From Anaeramoeba flamelloides (taxonomy: Eukaryota; Metamonada; Anaeramoebidae), in assembly GCA_027625915.1 (NCBI GenBank), contig JANTQA010000029.1, positions 6,820,001-6,884,000 of the forward strand: 64,000 nucleotides of DNA. The letters are read 5' to 3'. Below the pieces are notes generated by a model. That model saw nothing but the letters and a program-made list of their open reading frames with translations. It ran no database searches and was not told the DNA's origin. The position numbers and the translations under genes are program-made. Within the stretch, counting starts at the first letter, position 1, and each line of letters opens with the position of its first letter. Positions 23,474 through 36,662 of this stretch are shown here, one piece after another.

Positions 23474-26174
23474 ATATATAAAATACATAAAAAACTATAC
23501 ATGGGTTTTTTTTTCAACTTATTAAGGTATTTATAGTATTTTTTTAAAGAGTTTTTTTTGTCAAACTTTTTTAAAACAACTTTACCCATGTTTCAAATAA
23601 CCATTGAAGTTTTACTGATGCGAAATAAAGATTATTAAGTTAGGAGCTACAAAAAAAATGTATAATATGTTAGAGGTAGAGAATAAACCAATAAAAAATT
23701 TAAAATTCCCAATTAAAATTGTTATTCAAATCAACTTTTAATGTATCTTTAATGACTAGAATCTATAAAATTAATATAAAATTTAAGATACACATATTTT
23801 TCTAAAGTGTTTTTTAATTTGAAAAAATATCTTAAACTTTGTAATTTTAGAAATCATAGATTTGTTATGTTCTTAGTTGATGTTTCTCTTTTTCATTTAT
23901 GAACTTAACAAATTTCTTTTAGTTTGGTTTGTTTGGTTTAATATAAGAATATTTTCAAACATTCCATTCGATTAAGAAAAAAAAAACTTTACCGTAATTT
24001 CCACTTTTTAGAAAAAGGCCGAAAAATAAGAAAATATACTTTATTGTTATCAGTTACTAACCATATAATTTTTATTTCATTTTTGTGAATTTTATGCGAA
24101 CAATCAAAATTTAAATAACTGTTTAATACACAAGACAACATTTTTATTAATTTATAATTAATAATTTAATGGAATATTTTCATAGATTTAAGATGAACAA
24201 AAAATACATAATACCGTTTTATTTAATGTAAATAACTTTATTTTGGCCCATGTTAGAAGATAATAAAATGATCAATTACTTCTCTCAAGTAAATTTGTTT
24301 TTTTGTTGATTTAATTATTTTTTTTTTCATTTTTAGTAATTCCAATAAAAAATAATTATCTTCAATTTGCTCCATTACTGTAAAATGTCTTAGATTTTTA
24401 ATTTTTTTTTTGCTACTAATTGTAATCAGATTGTTTGAAAAGGCAATACAAATTTGAATACAATTGTAAATTTGAAAAAAAAAAGTAAATACCTTAATAA
24501 AACTTTCAAATTTTTCTTATTAAATAAACATATTTATTGACCCTAAAAATATTTTTTTGTTTTGAATAATGTTGTGCCAACTTTTTTTTTGATTTATTGA
24601 ACATATGGCTATTCTCTTTTTTCAATGGTTAAAGAAATAATTAAAAATTTTCATTTTTTGTTTTAGTATTTCCCTTATATTTTTTTACTGTTTTTTTTTT
24701 TTTTTTGTTTGATTGCACTTATAATAATGATTAGATAACACTTTAACGAAAATTTTTAACCTTCTCCATTTAATAATATATGTTTTTTTTTACAAATTTT
24801 TCCTCTAATAAAAATATCAATATATCAAAAATAAAAAGGAAATACTAAAAACTTAAAAAAAAAAAAAAACAATCAAAAAACCATATATGAAAATAAACTA
24901 GGCGCTGGGGGAGAAAAATGAGAGAACTAATGGTTCAAGAAGACGTTTAAAACAAATTTGAGAATAGTAAACCCCCCCTTTTTTAAGTAATACATTTCAA
25001 TCACTGTGCTTTAACTAACCTATATATATATATATATATATATATTACTTTAACACAATAAGTAAATTTAGCACGTAGAGAAATTATTGGTTTATTATGG
25101 AAATAAAAAAAAAGTGATGAAAACAGTATATTAGAAAAAAACAAGGGTTCTATAAATCAATTTTAAATAAATAATTAAATTTATAAAAAAAAAATGGGAA
25201 TTTTGAGAAAAAAATTTTTTAAAAAAGAGTATTTTTTGAACACTAAAATAAAATCATTGAGTTTGACAAATTTAGTAATGTATATGACAAAATTGCATTA
25301 ATATAATGAATTAATATTTTTAAACTATTTACATTAAATCAAAGATCTAAAATCTAAACCCTTTTTATATCCAGATGAAATGCGGCTAGCTATCTTTCGT
25401 TCTCACAATAACCAATGTGAAAATAAATAAAAATAAGATAAATATTTAGTATAAGGTTAAAGGTTGTCAAAATGGGTTATTAAAATTACTGTGCTGTTTT
25501 TTAAGCATCGTACCACTTTTTCTTATTTTTGAAATTGTGCATCTCTTTCCCACACAAAAAAAAATCAAAGTATAAATCAACTATTGATAATTAAATAAAT
25601 TTTAATTATTTTTCTAATATTTTTCATTTAAATTGTAATATTTTTCATTTTATTCATTGTAATTTTAATCAAAATTTCCTTAAATTTCCCTGTAATACAC
25701 ATTGAATGTTTAAATGACAATTTATTTACTTTTGATTCAAAAATTCAAGAATTCTTAATCAAAATTTATTTACATAAAAGTTTCCTTCAAAAATGTTTTA
25801 TATTGATATATTTTTTGTTCTTTTGTTTAACATCCTTTCAAATTTCACGAAAAAATCCATATACGAAATTTAATTGAAATTTCAAACCAAAAATTTTACA
25901 AGATAATTAATTGATATATAAATAAAATCTAATTGATTGTTGATATATTTTTTCCTATGAGTATTTTATTTTAATAGTCTTTTGAAAAAAATATGTGTGG
26001 ACCTTCGTTTAAAACGCCAATTTTATAAAACCACATATCTTATTTTAGTTTTGATATTTTCCCTTTATTTTTAAAGTAATTTAATTTTATTCATAAGTCG
26101 AAATACAAAATTGAAAAATCGAATTGGGTTTAATGAATTCATAAATTATTTTGTGATTTTTTAAATTAAAAAAA

Positions 26175-26425
26175 TGTCATTACTCTTATTTGCAAAATAA
26201 ATGGATCAAAATTTTCATTCAGCTTTCCCAAAAAATTAAAATCACACATCAATACTTAAAATAAATCTATAAAGTCCCTTTTCTTCAAAAAGGGGAATTA
26301 ATAATTTAATCTTGTTTACAGAATTAAAAATACAAAAATTTAATATGATTTTAAAAATCTTTTTTTTGGAAAACTGAATGAAAATTTTATATTCCATTTA
26401 TTTGGAAACAAATACTAAAATGCTT
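26175..26425. mobile_element. TIR element family K, copy 1
   Basis: Ends are inverted: AAAATAAATGGATCAAAATT with TTCATTCAGCTTTCCC at the left, and GGAAAACTGAATGAA with the matching block at the right. About 250 bp, ending 340 bp before the importin alpha start codon. Copy 2 is in the same gene's second intron; a half-copy seems present near 61315. Confidence 0.75.
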
Positions 26426-26761
26426 TTTTAAAGGAATTTTTTATAAAACAAGTCAAAACAAATTATAGTCTAACAACAAAATTGAGAATATAATTTTTTA
26501 AAAAATAATATTTGTCTGTTTGTTCTTGAAAATAAAACCACAAAATCTTCATCAATCATCGTTCAAATAACAATTATTCTAATGAGAAACTTTGGTTTTT
26601 TAGCATCCACTAAACCTTAAATGTTTTTGATTTTGAACAAATACTGAAAATAAATACTGAAATAAAAAATAAAGAACAAACACCTCTTCCAAAACCAATT
26701 CTAACAACTTTTGAAGCTGATTTCTTCATTTTTTTTACTTTTTGGATATTATATACACGCG

Positions 26762-29700
26762 ATGTCTTTTTTTGAAAGAAAACTCAAGAACAGAAAACAA
26801 AAATTTAAACAAAAAGCTTCTCCAAAGAACTCAAGATCTCGGAGAGCAGAGTACACAGTCAAAATTTCAAAAAGCAAACGAGAATTAAATTTGATGAAAA
26901 GAAGGAATATCACAATTACAAATAATTCAAATAATTCTCAAACCGAAATCTACATTCCTACTGTTTGTTTTTTACATTTGATTCCTCTTTTTCTACTTTT
27001 TTTTATTTTCTTTTTTTGAACTAATACCCGAAAAAACAAAAAAAGTTACTTTTTCTTTTTTTTTTTACAATCCCCACACAATACTTATTTTTTTTTGTTA
27101 CAATTTGTAATCAATAGCTCGACGAATTACCAAAGTTTGTTGATGGAATAAAAAACTCCAAAGACACTGATCGAATTGAAGAATGTACGCAAATGATTCG
27201 AAGGATGTTAAGTATTGAAGGCGATCCACCAATTGACGAAATCATCAAAACAGGTGTTGTTCCATATTTTGTTGAATTTTTAAAAGACTCAAATAACATT
27301 TTTCTACAGGTAAGAGTCTCTTTATTTTTTAAAAAATTTCTTCTTCAACGAGCACCTTTTTGATTTCTTTTCTTTGCTTGGATTTCCAAATATTGTCAAA
27401 GAAACAAAAAAATTGGAAAGTTTTTTTTTTCTTTTTTAAAAAGATAGCAATATTCACAAGTCTTTTTGGTGACAAATAGTGAGCTGTTGATTACTGTTAA
27501 TTGTAAAATAAAAAGAGCTAAATTTTCATTCAGCTTCTCAAAAATAATCCCCATCACAAGAATTAAAATATATCATCAAAATCCACAATTCTAAAAGAGG
27601 GAAATTGAAAATTTAAACTGACTGAGGATTAAACAATTGAAATTTACCATGATTAAAAACTTGTTTTTTATAGAAAGCCGAATGAAAATTTTGTTACATT
27701 TATTTTGCAACAAATAGTAATTTTTTTCTTAACAGCTTTCATTTTTTATCCAAATCGATTCGTTACAATTCAAAATAATGATCTTTAAATTTAGGCAATT
27801 ATTTTTTGAAGAGAAATTCCAGCTTATTCTCTCTCGCGAATTGTTTCTGCAATTTCTGTGTTAGCTCTTTGTTTTCTCTTTTTTGGATTTTTGAAATGAT
27901 TGTATTTATTTTGTTTTTCTATCTCATTATTTTAGGGAAAGTGAAATATAAAAAGCATTTCACTTCCACAACAGTTTGTAAAATAATTAAATGATATAAC
28001 CAAGTACTCAAGCAATGAGAAATCCGGGAGGAGATTAACCTTAATTCAAAATTTTATCTCGATAATCATAATGAATTAAAATTATAAGATATATTGATGC
28101 CTAGTATAGTGCTCTGTGCTTAAGCACCTAAATCCCAATTATTTTTTTTTTAGAAAACGAAATTAAGTTTCAAATACTTCTAATGACTGTGTCTATTTGA
28201 GACTATCCTTGAATTAGACGTTACAAATTTACTCTCTTCAAAATTCTCTCATTAACAGATTAAATGATTCTTTCAAGCAACTCTTAAAAGTAACAATAAA
28301 ATTCAAAATTTTTACACGGCTAAAACTGTTAAAAGAATAAAAATAAGACACTTTACATTTCAAATTTGAAAATAATCTTAATTTTAATTTTTTCAAATAT
28401 TTTTTTCTCTTTTTTTGTTCTTTCCATTTTTCCAGTTACTTAATCTGTTTCATTAGATCTTTATTTTTTTTTCGATGATTGATAGAAGGGTAGTGCTAAG
28501 TTTGTCAAATAGAAAAAGCACATACAATTGGTTGATGGTATCTAATAATTTGATAGATCAACAATTGTTGGTGAAATCTCAACAAATTTACCAATACAAT
28601 TTTTTCTTCCGCTTGTTTCATTATTTTGTTCATACCAATTTTGATTTTTCGCTTTATATTTTTTTCTTATATTTGTATGAAAATGATTACTTATCAAAAC
28701 ATTAATACTATATAACTTAAATGTAGTTTTATATTAGGTTTGTAAAAATATAATAAATTCTGTTTTTTTTGCTTATTTTTGATTTTGGGTGTGTCCAAAT
28801 TTTTGGAATGGGGTTTAGAAAATCATACATTTTTAAGAGATGGACACTATATACAAATCAAACGATATATTGAAAAAAGAGAAGAATGCCCAATTATTTA
28901 AATAAGGGTGGATTGGGCAGAAATGAGATTTCGGTATATTGATAATTGGCTTGAGTCTATATAATTTGAGCTACTTAAATCACCCATCAAAGTATTAAAA
29001 CAGAATTTTGGAATTTTTTAAACATTTTTTACAACTCAATCAAAAAAATAGACAAAGTCGAAAAAATATACAGTGTCAAAAAAATCAACTCAATTAAAAA
29101 TTTAGAAAATTACCAAAAAGTATTTCTCCAAATGCAAGAATAAAAAGGTCATGTTGTACTTTTTGAAATCATTTATAAAGCAATTCTTCAGAAATCAACT
29201 AATAAATATTTCTAGCTTTCTATTTATATTTATTTATATGTATATTTATTAAAATTAGTTTGAATCGGCTTGGATTCTTTCAAATATATGTACTGGATCT
29301 TCTGAACAAACCTCATATGTTGTTAATTTAGATGTAATTCCAGTTTTTATTCAACTCTTAGATTCCGAAAGTTTGGATGTAATTGAACAGGTTTGTATTC
29401 TAATTTTTAAATTCTAATTTTTATTATCTTATTTTAATTTTCTTTTTTTGGAAAAAAAAAAAAAAAAAAATAGATTCTAAAAATTCTTTTATATGTTTAC
29501 TTTTTTTTTTAATATGATTATGATTTCCTATATTATTATCTTTCTTTTATTTTTAAACTTAATTAGTCTATATGGGCATTAGGGAATATATGTAAGTATT
29601 GTTTATTTGTAAATTTCTTTTTGAAAAAAATTGATTAAGAAATCAGTCTCTCACTACAACAGGACAGAATTTTAAAATATGTTATTGAGGATATTCTATA

Positions 29701-32700
29701 CTGACAAATTGTGTATATACTACAAGTGTCAAAAAATTCTGAATAACTCAGAAACCGAAAACAAAAACATTTTTTCAATGACAGATCAAAATTTTTTTTC
29801 CATTTTTTTATTAAAAAGAGAATTATTAAATTGATTTTATTTCAAAAATTATAAAATTTTTTTGCTCTGTTTAAAAATATTTTCATAACTACTATACAAT
29901 ATACTATCCTTTATTGTAATAAATACTAATAAGAGATTTTTTTAGTGGGCAAAGATATTGGAATTTTAAAATCAAAATATCACCAATTAAGTTTAATTTC
30001 AAAAATAGGGGCAGATTTTTCATCAGAAAAAAAAATTTGTTTAATTGTTATTTTTTTTTGAATAATAATGTATTTTAATAAAGTGTTTAGAGATAATAAC
30101 CAATAGAGATTAATAAATACAAATATAGTGAAATCATTGTATTTTTTGAAAGACAAATGAAAAGAGAAAAAAATAATAATAAAAAATCTTGTTCCTAATT
30201 TTGAAATTTGGCTTAGTCTATTTGTGAAAAGAATAAAAGTAAATCTTTTTATTGAATCCATTATAAAATATTAGTATTATTTTATTAAAAATAGTTTAAA
30301 TCAATAATTTTTCCAAACAACTTCAAATTTTTTACCTTAGAAACTTTGATTTCATTTTGTAAAGAAATTTCATTTTTTCAATTATAATTTTCTTCAAGAT
30401 ATTTGGGAATTTTGTAATTTTATCCTCAAAATTCAAAATCGATTTTTTTATTCTGCCAAAGATTATTTAAAATGTTTGATGGATTCTCTTTGAATAAGAC
30501 CAAATAGTTTGTTACAAAAAATTTTTTTGTAATTTATTTTCATTTATTGAAAATGAGAAAATGACTTTTTTTTCAAACCTTTAAAGAAGAACAAATTTTT
30601 AAATTAATAGATCGAAATTTCATTGGTAAAATTTTATTAAAATTGAATTAAATTTTAATTTATTTAATCACCTCTACCTCTATTCATTTTCTTTGTTGAG
30701 ATTTGAATTGAAATATTAATAATTTAAAAATACAAACCCAAAAAATAAAATTTTTTTTCTCAAATCAATACTTTCCAAGGTAAAACTAAAAATACGTTTT
30801 TACCATTTACAAGAATTAACTTAATTGAAAATAAAAATAATAGACTACTTTTTTCAAGTTTTATATTGGAAACATGTAAAATTTTGGATTTTAAAAAATG
30901 TACCCAAATTTGATAAATTGTTTAAATAAGGTTAACTTATCTTTTTCCAAAGTCAAAATACAAATTACAAAAAAAAAAAAAATTTAAATCTCTTAACGAG
31001 ATTTCCATTTTTTTTTTATAAAAATACTAGTTCCTTAAGATATTATTTTTACCTTTTTTTGGAAAAATCTAATGAATTCTCTAAATTAGTATTTAAAAAT
31101 ATAATATTATTTGAGAATTTTTTAAAAGAGTACGTTTGAAACTCCTCAGAAATAAACAACATAAAATAATAAAAATATTTTTATAAATTCAAATTTTCAC
31201 AATTGTTAAAAATATTCGTTAATTAACTAAACTCTTTTTCAAATAAAAGGGCACATAAAATTTCAAGAATTATTCATAATTGAATCAAATTAATTGTCGT
31301 ATCATTCCAAAATCTAAGAAACGCTTGAAACATATAAAAGCACTCAACTGGATATTTAAAACTCATTAAAACAAAATAATACAAATTAAAATTAAATATT
31401 TTAAAAATTGATGTGCCCTTTTATCTGAAATGAGAAATCTCGTTTTGTAAATTGTAGGGGGTGGGGGTTATAAAATAAATAAAAACCTTTGAACAAGGTG
31501 AATTGGGAAAAAGTTCTTTACATTTTATTGATAACTCTTTACACGTCAAATTTTTGCTCTTTAAAGTCTCATATTCAATATAAAGCCGCAATGCATCTGG
31601 GTATTTTATTGGAATTGTTTTTTTCTTGATTTTCTTTTTTCTTTGTTACAGACATCAATCCAATAATGGTCTTTCTTAATTCCTATATCTAGTTCATTCG
31701 AAATCAAACTTAAACTGTTTCCATTTTTATACTGGCAGATTTTTTTCAAATTGGTTTCTTCTTATATTGTTTTTTTTTCATTTTCCAACTGTTCAATATC
31801 CATAAATAAAAAAACAAAAAATGAAAAAATAAATAATTAAAATGAAAATCATCAATAAGTAATTATCTTATTAACAATTAAATTCAATAATATTGATAAT
31901 TTGAGAGGATTTGCCCTTTTGGTTGAAAAAGAGTTTATTATTAATTATATTTATTCTTCCTTTATTTAAAAATTAGCAAAGTTTTTTACAAATTAGAATT
32001 TTTATCTATCTTCAGTATTTTATGTTTAATAAAGTTACCAAGATTTGTAGAACTTATAAATAAAAATTAAATTCTAATTTCATATGATACATTATCAGTA
32101 AAATGAGGTCAAATCTATTTTCAAAAAAAAAAAAAAAAAAAGTAAAAATATTTCCAAAACATTACTTTTTGTATATTTTTGATTTGTTTTGCAAATGACA
32201 TTTTGATAAATAATAATTTTTTAAGCGTGAAAAAAAAAAAAGTAAAAATCTGTTCTCACTATTTTGAACTATTTGAAAAACATTAAAAAAAAAAAAAAAA
32301 ATTAAAAGTTTTCAAAATTCACCAGTAAATAATCAATTAGTAATAACCAGAAAAATACCTTTCAGAATAAAGTTGATATTTTTACTAACTAGATCTTGAA
32401 AATTAAAATATTTTCTTCGGGAAATAAAAACTCGAAATTGATTGGCCTATGTAATAATGATATCTACTATCCTTTTACTGGAAAATAGTTTACATTTTAA
32501 ACGAATGAAAAAGATTTAAAAATAATTATCATTTGAAAAAAATCTTTTCTCCATTATTGTTTTCAAAAAAATAATAAAATATATAAAACCTGAAGATAGT
32601 TTTTCAATTTATTTTTCGAATTTTTTTTCAAATCATTTCTTTTCAATTTGTTTTCAATTTAAATCTAAAAAAAAATGACAACTTTGAATTTTTTTGTTTA

Positions 32701-35229
32701 TTTTAATCACTTGAAAAAATTATAAACACTATCCTTATAGCTGGCGACAATTTAGGATTCAGAGATAAAATTTTATCTTTTCCAAACTCATTCAAGAAAA
32801 TTCTTGATGTTTATCATAATAAAAACATTAATCAATCAATTTTAAAAAATACCACATGGACAATTTCTAGCTTGTGTCGGGGAGTACCATCCCCTGATTA
32901 TGAAAAAGTAAGTTAAATTTAATTCTTAATAAATAATATTTTTTTTTTTTTTAATTTATAAATATAATTAATCTTTTCATTAATAAGATCAAAAGGATTC
33001 TAAATAAAAAAAATTCAATATTTTTGTGATCTTATTCAAAATTATTGAACTTGAACAAATATGAAAAACAAACTTATTAATCAATAAGAGATCAGAATAC
33101 ATTTTTTTTTTTTTTTTTTATTATGGGATGTCTTATTTTATGACAATTTGAAAATTATCTAAAAATCATTAGATAGAAATTTTATAGTATCTAAATTAAT
33201 TAGGACTATTATTTATCAAACAAATTCTAAATAATATTTTTGTTTCGCCAAATTTACAAAAAAAAACTCAAAAAAATATTTTGAGATCTATTTATAAAAT
33301 TTAAATTATTATTGATCACAACTTTTTCAAAAACAACAATTTTCTCATTAGACAAAAAAGGAATTTTTTAATCAAAAAATCAACAAAATTTTTATTTGTT
33401 TGTGTAAAAAAATATTACAAAAGGAACTTCTTAGAAAATATTTTTCTTTCTATATTAACTTTTTTTCAATTTTCTTAATTGCTTTGGTTTATTAATTATT
33501 TTTTTATTTTTTATTTTGTTTGCTGTTTAATAAATTATCATATATATTTAGGTCAAAAATGCATTTAAATATTTTGGATATTTATGTAAAGAAACAACAA
33601 CTGATCTTATTGTCGATGCTTGTTGGGGATTAAGTTACCTTTCAAGTGGCAAATCTAATCAAATTGATGATCTTATTGCAACAGAATGTTTACCTCGTCT
33701 TGTAGAACTTTTAGGGTAATTGCTATTTCTTTTCAGTATTTTTTAGTTTAAATCTATTTTTTCTGTAAATATATATATATATTTGTGTGTGTTATGATAT
33801 AAAATAATTGTTTTTTTTTTTTTTTTCACTCTAAAAAAAGATATTTTTTTCGAGAAATTAAAACAAGATTAAAGTTTCTCTTGAATGTGTATTTTTAGAT
33901 ATTGATTTATTTGATTTGAATTTTATTTGAAAAATTGACGAAAAATATTGAAGTTTTTTTGAAAATCCTGTAATTAGAGTTAAGTGATATCAATAAACTC
34001 GAATAAGAGATATTAAATACACATTTTTTTTTTTAACTTGTACTTCTTAAAGATTTTACTTTTATAATTATCACTTAACTCACAAGATAATCAAGCTAGG
34101 TTTACTTTCAGGAAGGTTTTTGAAATTCAGATTCCAACCCCTAAATGAAATTAGTATTTACATTTCTTGGAACATAAAATAATAATAAATTCAAAAAGTA
34201 AAGCAACAATTTTTTTTCTCATTTTTAAAATTACCATACCCTAGTTAATAAAAATAAAAAGTTAAATTTTGAGGATATTTAAATTCTTTTTTCAAAAAAC
34301 TTTCATAATTCCTCCATAAATTAACGTGAATTCAAGGGACAAACGAATGTATCCAATTATTTGTTTTTAACATTATCATTTTAAGAATTCAATATTCAAT
34401 TATTGTCAAATTTTTCCAAATGGATTTGAAAACTTTAAATAATATATTCAATTTTAATTTTTTCTTCTTAAAATATTCCTTTTTATTTCTATATCTATAT
34501 ATAATTATTATTGTTTGGAAACAAATAAAAATAAAAATCAAAAGTCATCCATCCCCTCGTGTAAAAATCCCTGTCATCCGGGCTGTTGGTAATGTTGTTA
34601 CTGGTAATTATCAACAAACACAATCTGCATTAGAATGTGGTTTACTTGAGAAATTACAGCCACTTTTTACTCATAAAAGAGACCAAATCAAGAAAGAAGC
34701 ATGTTGGGTATTATCAAATATTACAGCCGGAACCACGGAACAGATACAAAAAGTAATACAAAGTGGCTTTATCCCCATTATATATAATCTAATTGCAGAA
34801 ACAAAAATTTATGTCATCAAAAAAGAAGCAATCTGGACTTTAAGCAATGCAGTCTGGGGCGGATCCGCCCAAGACGTAATAAATTTGGTTGGATCAGGAA
34901 TCTGCAAAGCATTTGTTCCTTGGTTACAAAGAAAAAAAGAACACTCAATCCTAAAAATTTCTCTTGAGGCATATGCCAAAATTTTATCTATTGGTGAGAA
35001 AATTTCCGAAAATGAAGGCCTAGAAAGTAATGTTTATGCTCAAGAATTGGAAAAATTAGGTATTTTTGAATATATAGAAAACCTATCAAATCATGAAAAT
35101 AGCAATATCCAAAATTTAGTAGCATATATACTCAATAATCATTTTTATACTTTTCAAAATCAAGTGAATAAAAATGAAAGTAATTCAAATAATCAAGACG
35201 AAGACTTTAATAAAGATTATGAATTTTAA
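26762..35229 (+). CDS. Importin subunit alpha (karyopherin alpha)
   Basis: Adaptor that binds nuclear localisation signals and links cargo to importin beta. Exons are 26762-26962, 27118-27309, 29259-29390, 29567-29591, 32741-32907, 33552-33715 and 34545-35229; phases agree and the sum is 1566 nt, 521 aa, normal for the family. The basic N-terminal IBB domain has SRSRRAEYTVKISKSKRE. Armadillo repeats carry the binding Trp/Asn pairs: SAWILSN, IWALGNISGD, CWGLSY, AVGNVVTG, CWVLSN and IWTLSN. In repeat 4 the usual TWTLSN is TWTISS, so one binding Asn is Ser. The C-terminus ends in an acidic Asn-rich tail. Two introns use GTTTGT donors. Introns 2 (1.9 kb) and 4 (3.1 kb) contain elements K2, A3 and C3. 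Confidence 0.97.
27470..27725. mobile_element. TIR element family K, copy 2
   Basis: Lies in importin alpha intron 2. Inverted ends share AAATTTTCATTCAGCTT / AAGCCGAATGAAAATTTT and the flanking AAAATAAA-CAAATAGTAA. Same layout as copy 1. Confidence 0.75.
28300..28814 (-). mobile_element. TIR element family A, copy 3
   Basis: In importin alpha intron 2, same orientation as copy 2. The right end is intact (GTGTCCAAATTTTTGGAATG); the left end is decayed. The centre again has GATCAACAATTGTTGGTGAAAT-type sequence. Confidence 0.82.
31228..31937. mobile_element. TIR element family C, diverged copy 3
   Basis: In importin alpha intron 4. The left end is TAAACTCTTTTTCAAATAAA followed by AGGGCACA; the right end is GCCCTTTTGG-TTGAAAAAGAGTTTA. 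A further inverted GTGCCCTTTTATCTGAAA lies inside at 31412. Length matches copy 1. Confidence 0.6.
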
Positions 35230-36184
35230 TAATTTTTCCTAAATTTATTTCAAAATTATTTTTTTTTTTTAAATTTTATTCTTTTTGTTATTAAATAAAA
35301 AAAAATTAAAATTATTCGAAAAAAAAATTTTTTTTTAAATTGAGCTTTTATTGAATTTAAAAAAAAAAGAATAAGAAATAAATTAGAAAATAGAAATAAT
35401 TTTTTTAAATGATTGTGATCTTATAATCTCTTATGACAACAGTAAAACAACGATGTTTTATTTTTGAAAATTTTTAATTTTTTTTTTTATGTGTTTTTAA
35501 AATAATATCATTGAATCGACCTCGATTTTTTTTGTCAATTCTTTAATAATGAACCAATTTTGATATAATTCTATAATTGATTTTGTTATCCCAAACACTA
35601 CTCGAATAATAAGAAGAAAAATGACTGGGCTATCAGTTCTTCGAAATAAAAATTAAAGTGTTTTATAGTAAAAATAATCCCATACTACAATCTAAAAAAA
35701 TATTGAATAATACGTATTATTAGATATCTGAAATAATTCTTTTTTATATATTAATTCAATTTCAACAAGGTAGAATTCATTTTGAGTATTTTATATGACT
35801 AAAATTCAATTTTTAAATTTATTTGTCAAATTAAAAACTTTTTAAAAATCAAAGTAATTTTTGACAAATAAAAAAATCAAAAGAAACGAAATTTTCAAAG
35901 AGAGACAATAAAAAGAATCTTCAAAACTCAAACCCAACAACAGCTATAACAACACACCACTTTAAATATTTCTTTAGTTTTGAAATAGTTCCAAGATAAG
36001 AGAATATATTACCTAATGAAGAAACACTAAAAATTGAAAATTGCAGAACACCTTTTTGAGGTAAAAAAAAAACTTTCCATACTTTAATGATCAGAACTTT
36101 AAATAGAAGAAACTCACATAACCATTCTTCTCTTTATAAATATACCAAATTAATTCCAAATAGAGGAAAAATAAACGGCAAATT

Positions 36185-36340
36185 TTTAATCGGGGTCGAT
36201 TCATTACAAACTCTTATATCTCTGTTACGGGAGTAGCTACGCCATAAACATGATAAAAACAGAGAGAGATGAGAAAAGAGTCTTTTATTTTAGTGGCGCG
36301 TGATCGAAGATTCTCTAAAAAAATTTTTTTCGTAATGTTA
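36185..36340. ncRNA. Candidate structured RNA or regulatory patch
   Basis: An island of higher GC in very AT-rich DNA. Pairing is possible between ACTCTT-ATAT-CTCTGTT (about 36210-36230) and AACAGAG-AGAGATGAGAA-AAGAGT (about 36258-36283). A TGGCGCGTGATCGAAG block and then a T7 run near 36330 follow, as at the end of a pol III transcript. It matches no RNA family that I recognise. Confidence 0.2.
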
Positions 36341-36479
36341 AACAATAAAAAAAAAAGAGAAAAGAATTGATAAAATTTGTTCGATTTTTATTTTTTTTAT
36401 AATAAATATTTTTTTAGTAGATAAAATAATTTTAGATTCTTAGGTTAAAACTTAAAGTTATTTTGTGGTTTAAATTTTA

Positions 36480-36662
36480 TTAAAATATAATCATATTTAC
36501 CATTCTCCAATTCCACCAAATCCAAGTGTTTGAAATCCAAACCAGATATGTTTTAGGATAATTATTATTTTTAGGAATCGTTTTAACTTTTAAAGCCCTA
36601 TTCGTATTTTCTTCTAACATTCTCCCAGTTGTAATGTTGTTGTTCTTTTTAAAAAAATCCAT
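36480..36662 (-). CDS. Short frame, possible first exon
   Basis: Begins ATG after an in-frame stop and gives 60 codons: MDFFKKNNNITTGRMLEENT, then YPKTYLVWISNTWIWWNW. A donor-like GTAAAT sits at its end after RM, so it could be a first exon. In another frame the same end reads FQTLGFGGIGEW. Unrecognised; it may be chance. Confidence 0.2.
   Translation of the reverse strand: MDFFKKNNNITTGRMLEENTNRALKVKTIPKNNNYPKTYLVWISNTWIWWNWRMVNMIIF

Larger units (their letters stand above)
22496..26761. other. Intergenic between divergent eL22 and importin alpha genes
   Basis: No gene supported. It holds a hairpin at 22861-22910, element B2, a (TA)n run at 25021-25044 and element K1 just before the importin alpha start. 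Both flanking promoters must be here, but no conserved box was recognised. Confidence 0.7.

Noticed and set aside
29980-30261. 93-codon ATG frame on the minus strand inside importin alpha intron 4
   Set aside because: Phe/Ile/Lys-rich composition typical of chance frames here; no repeat in the window and no splice partner.
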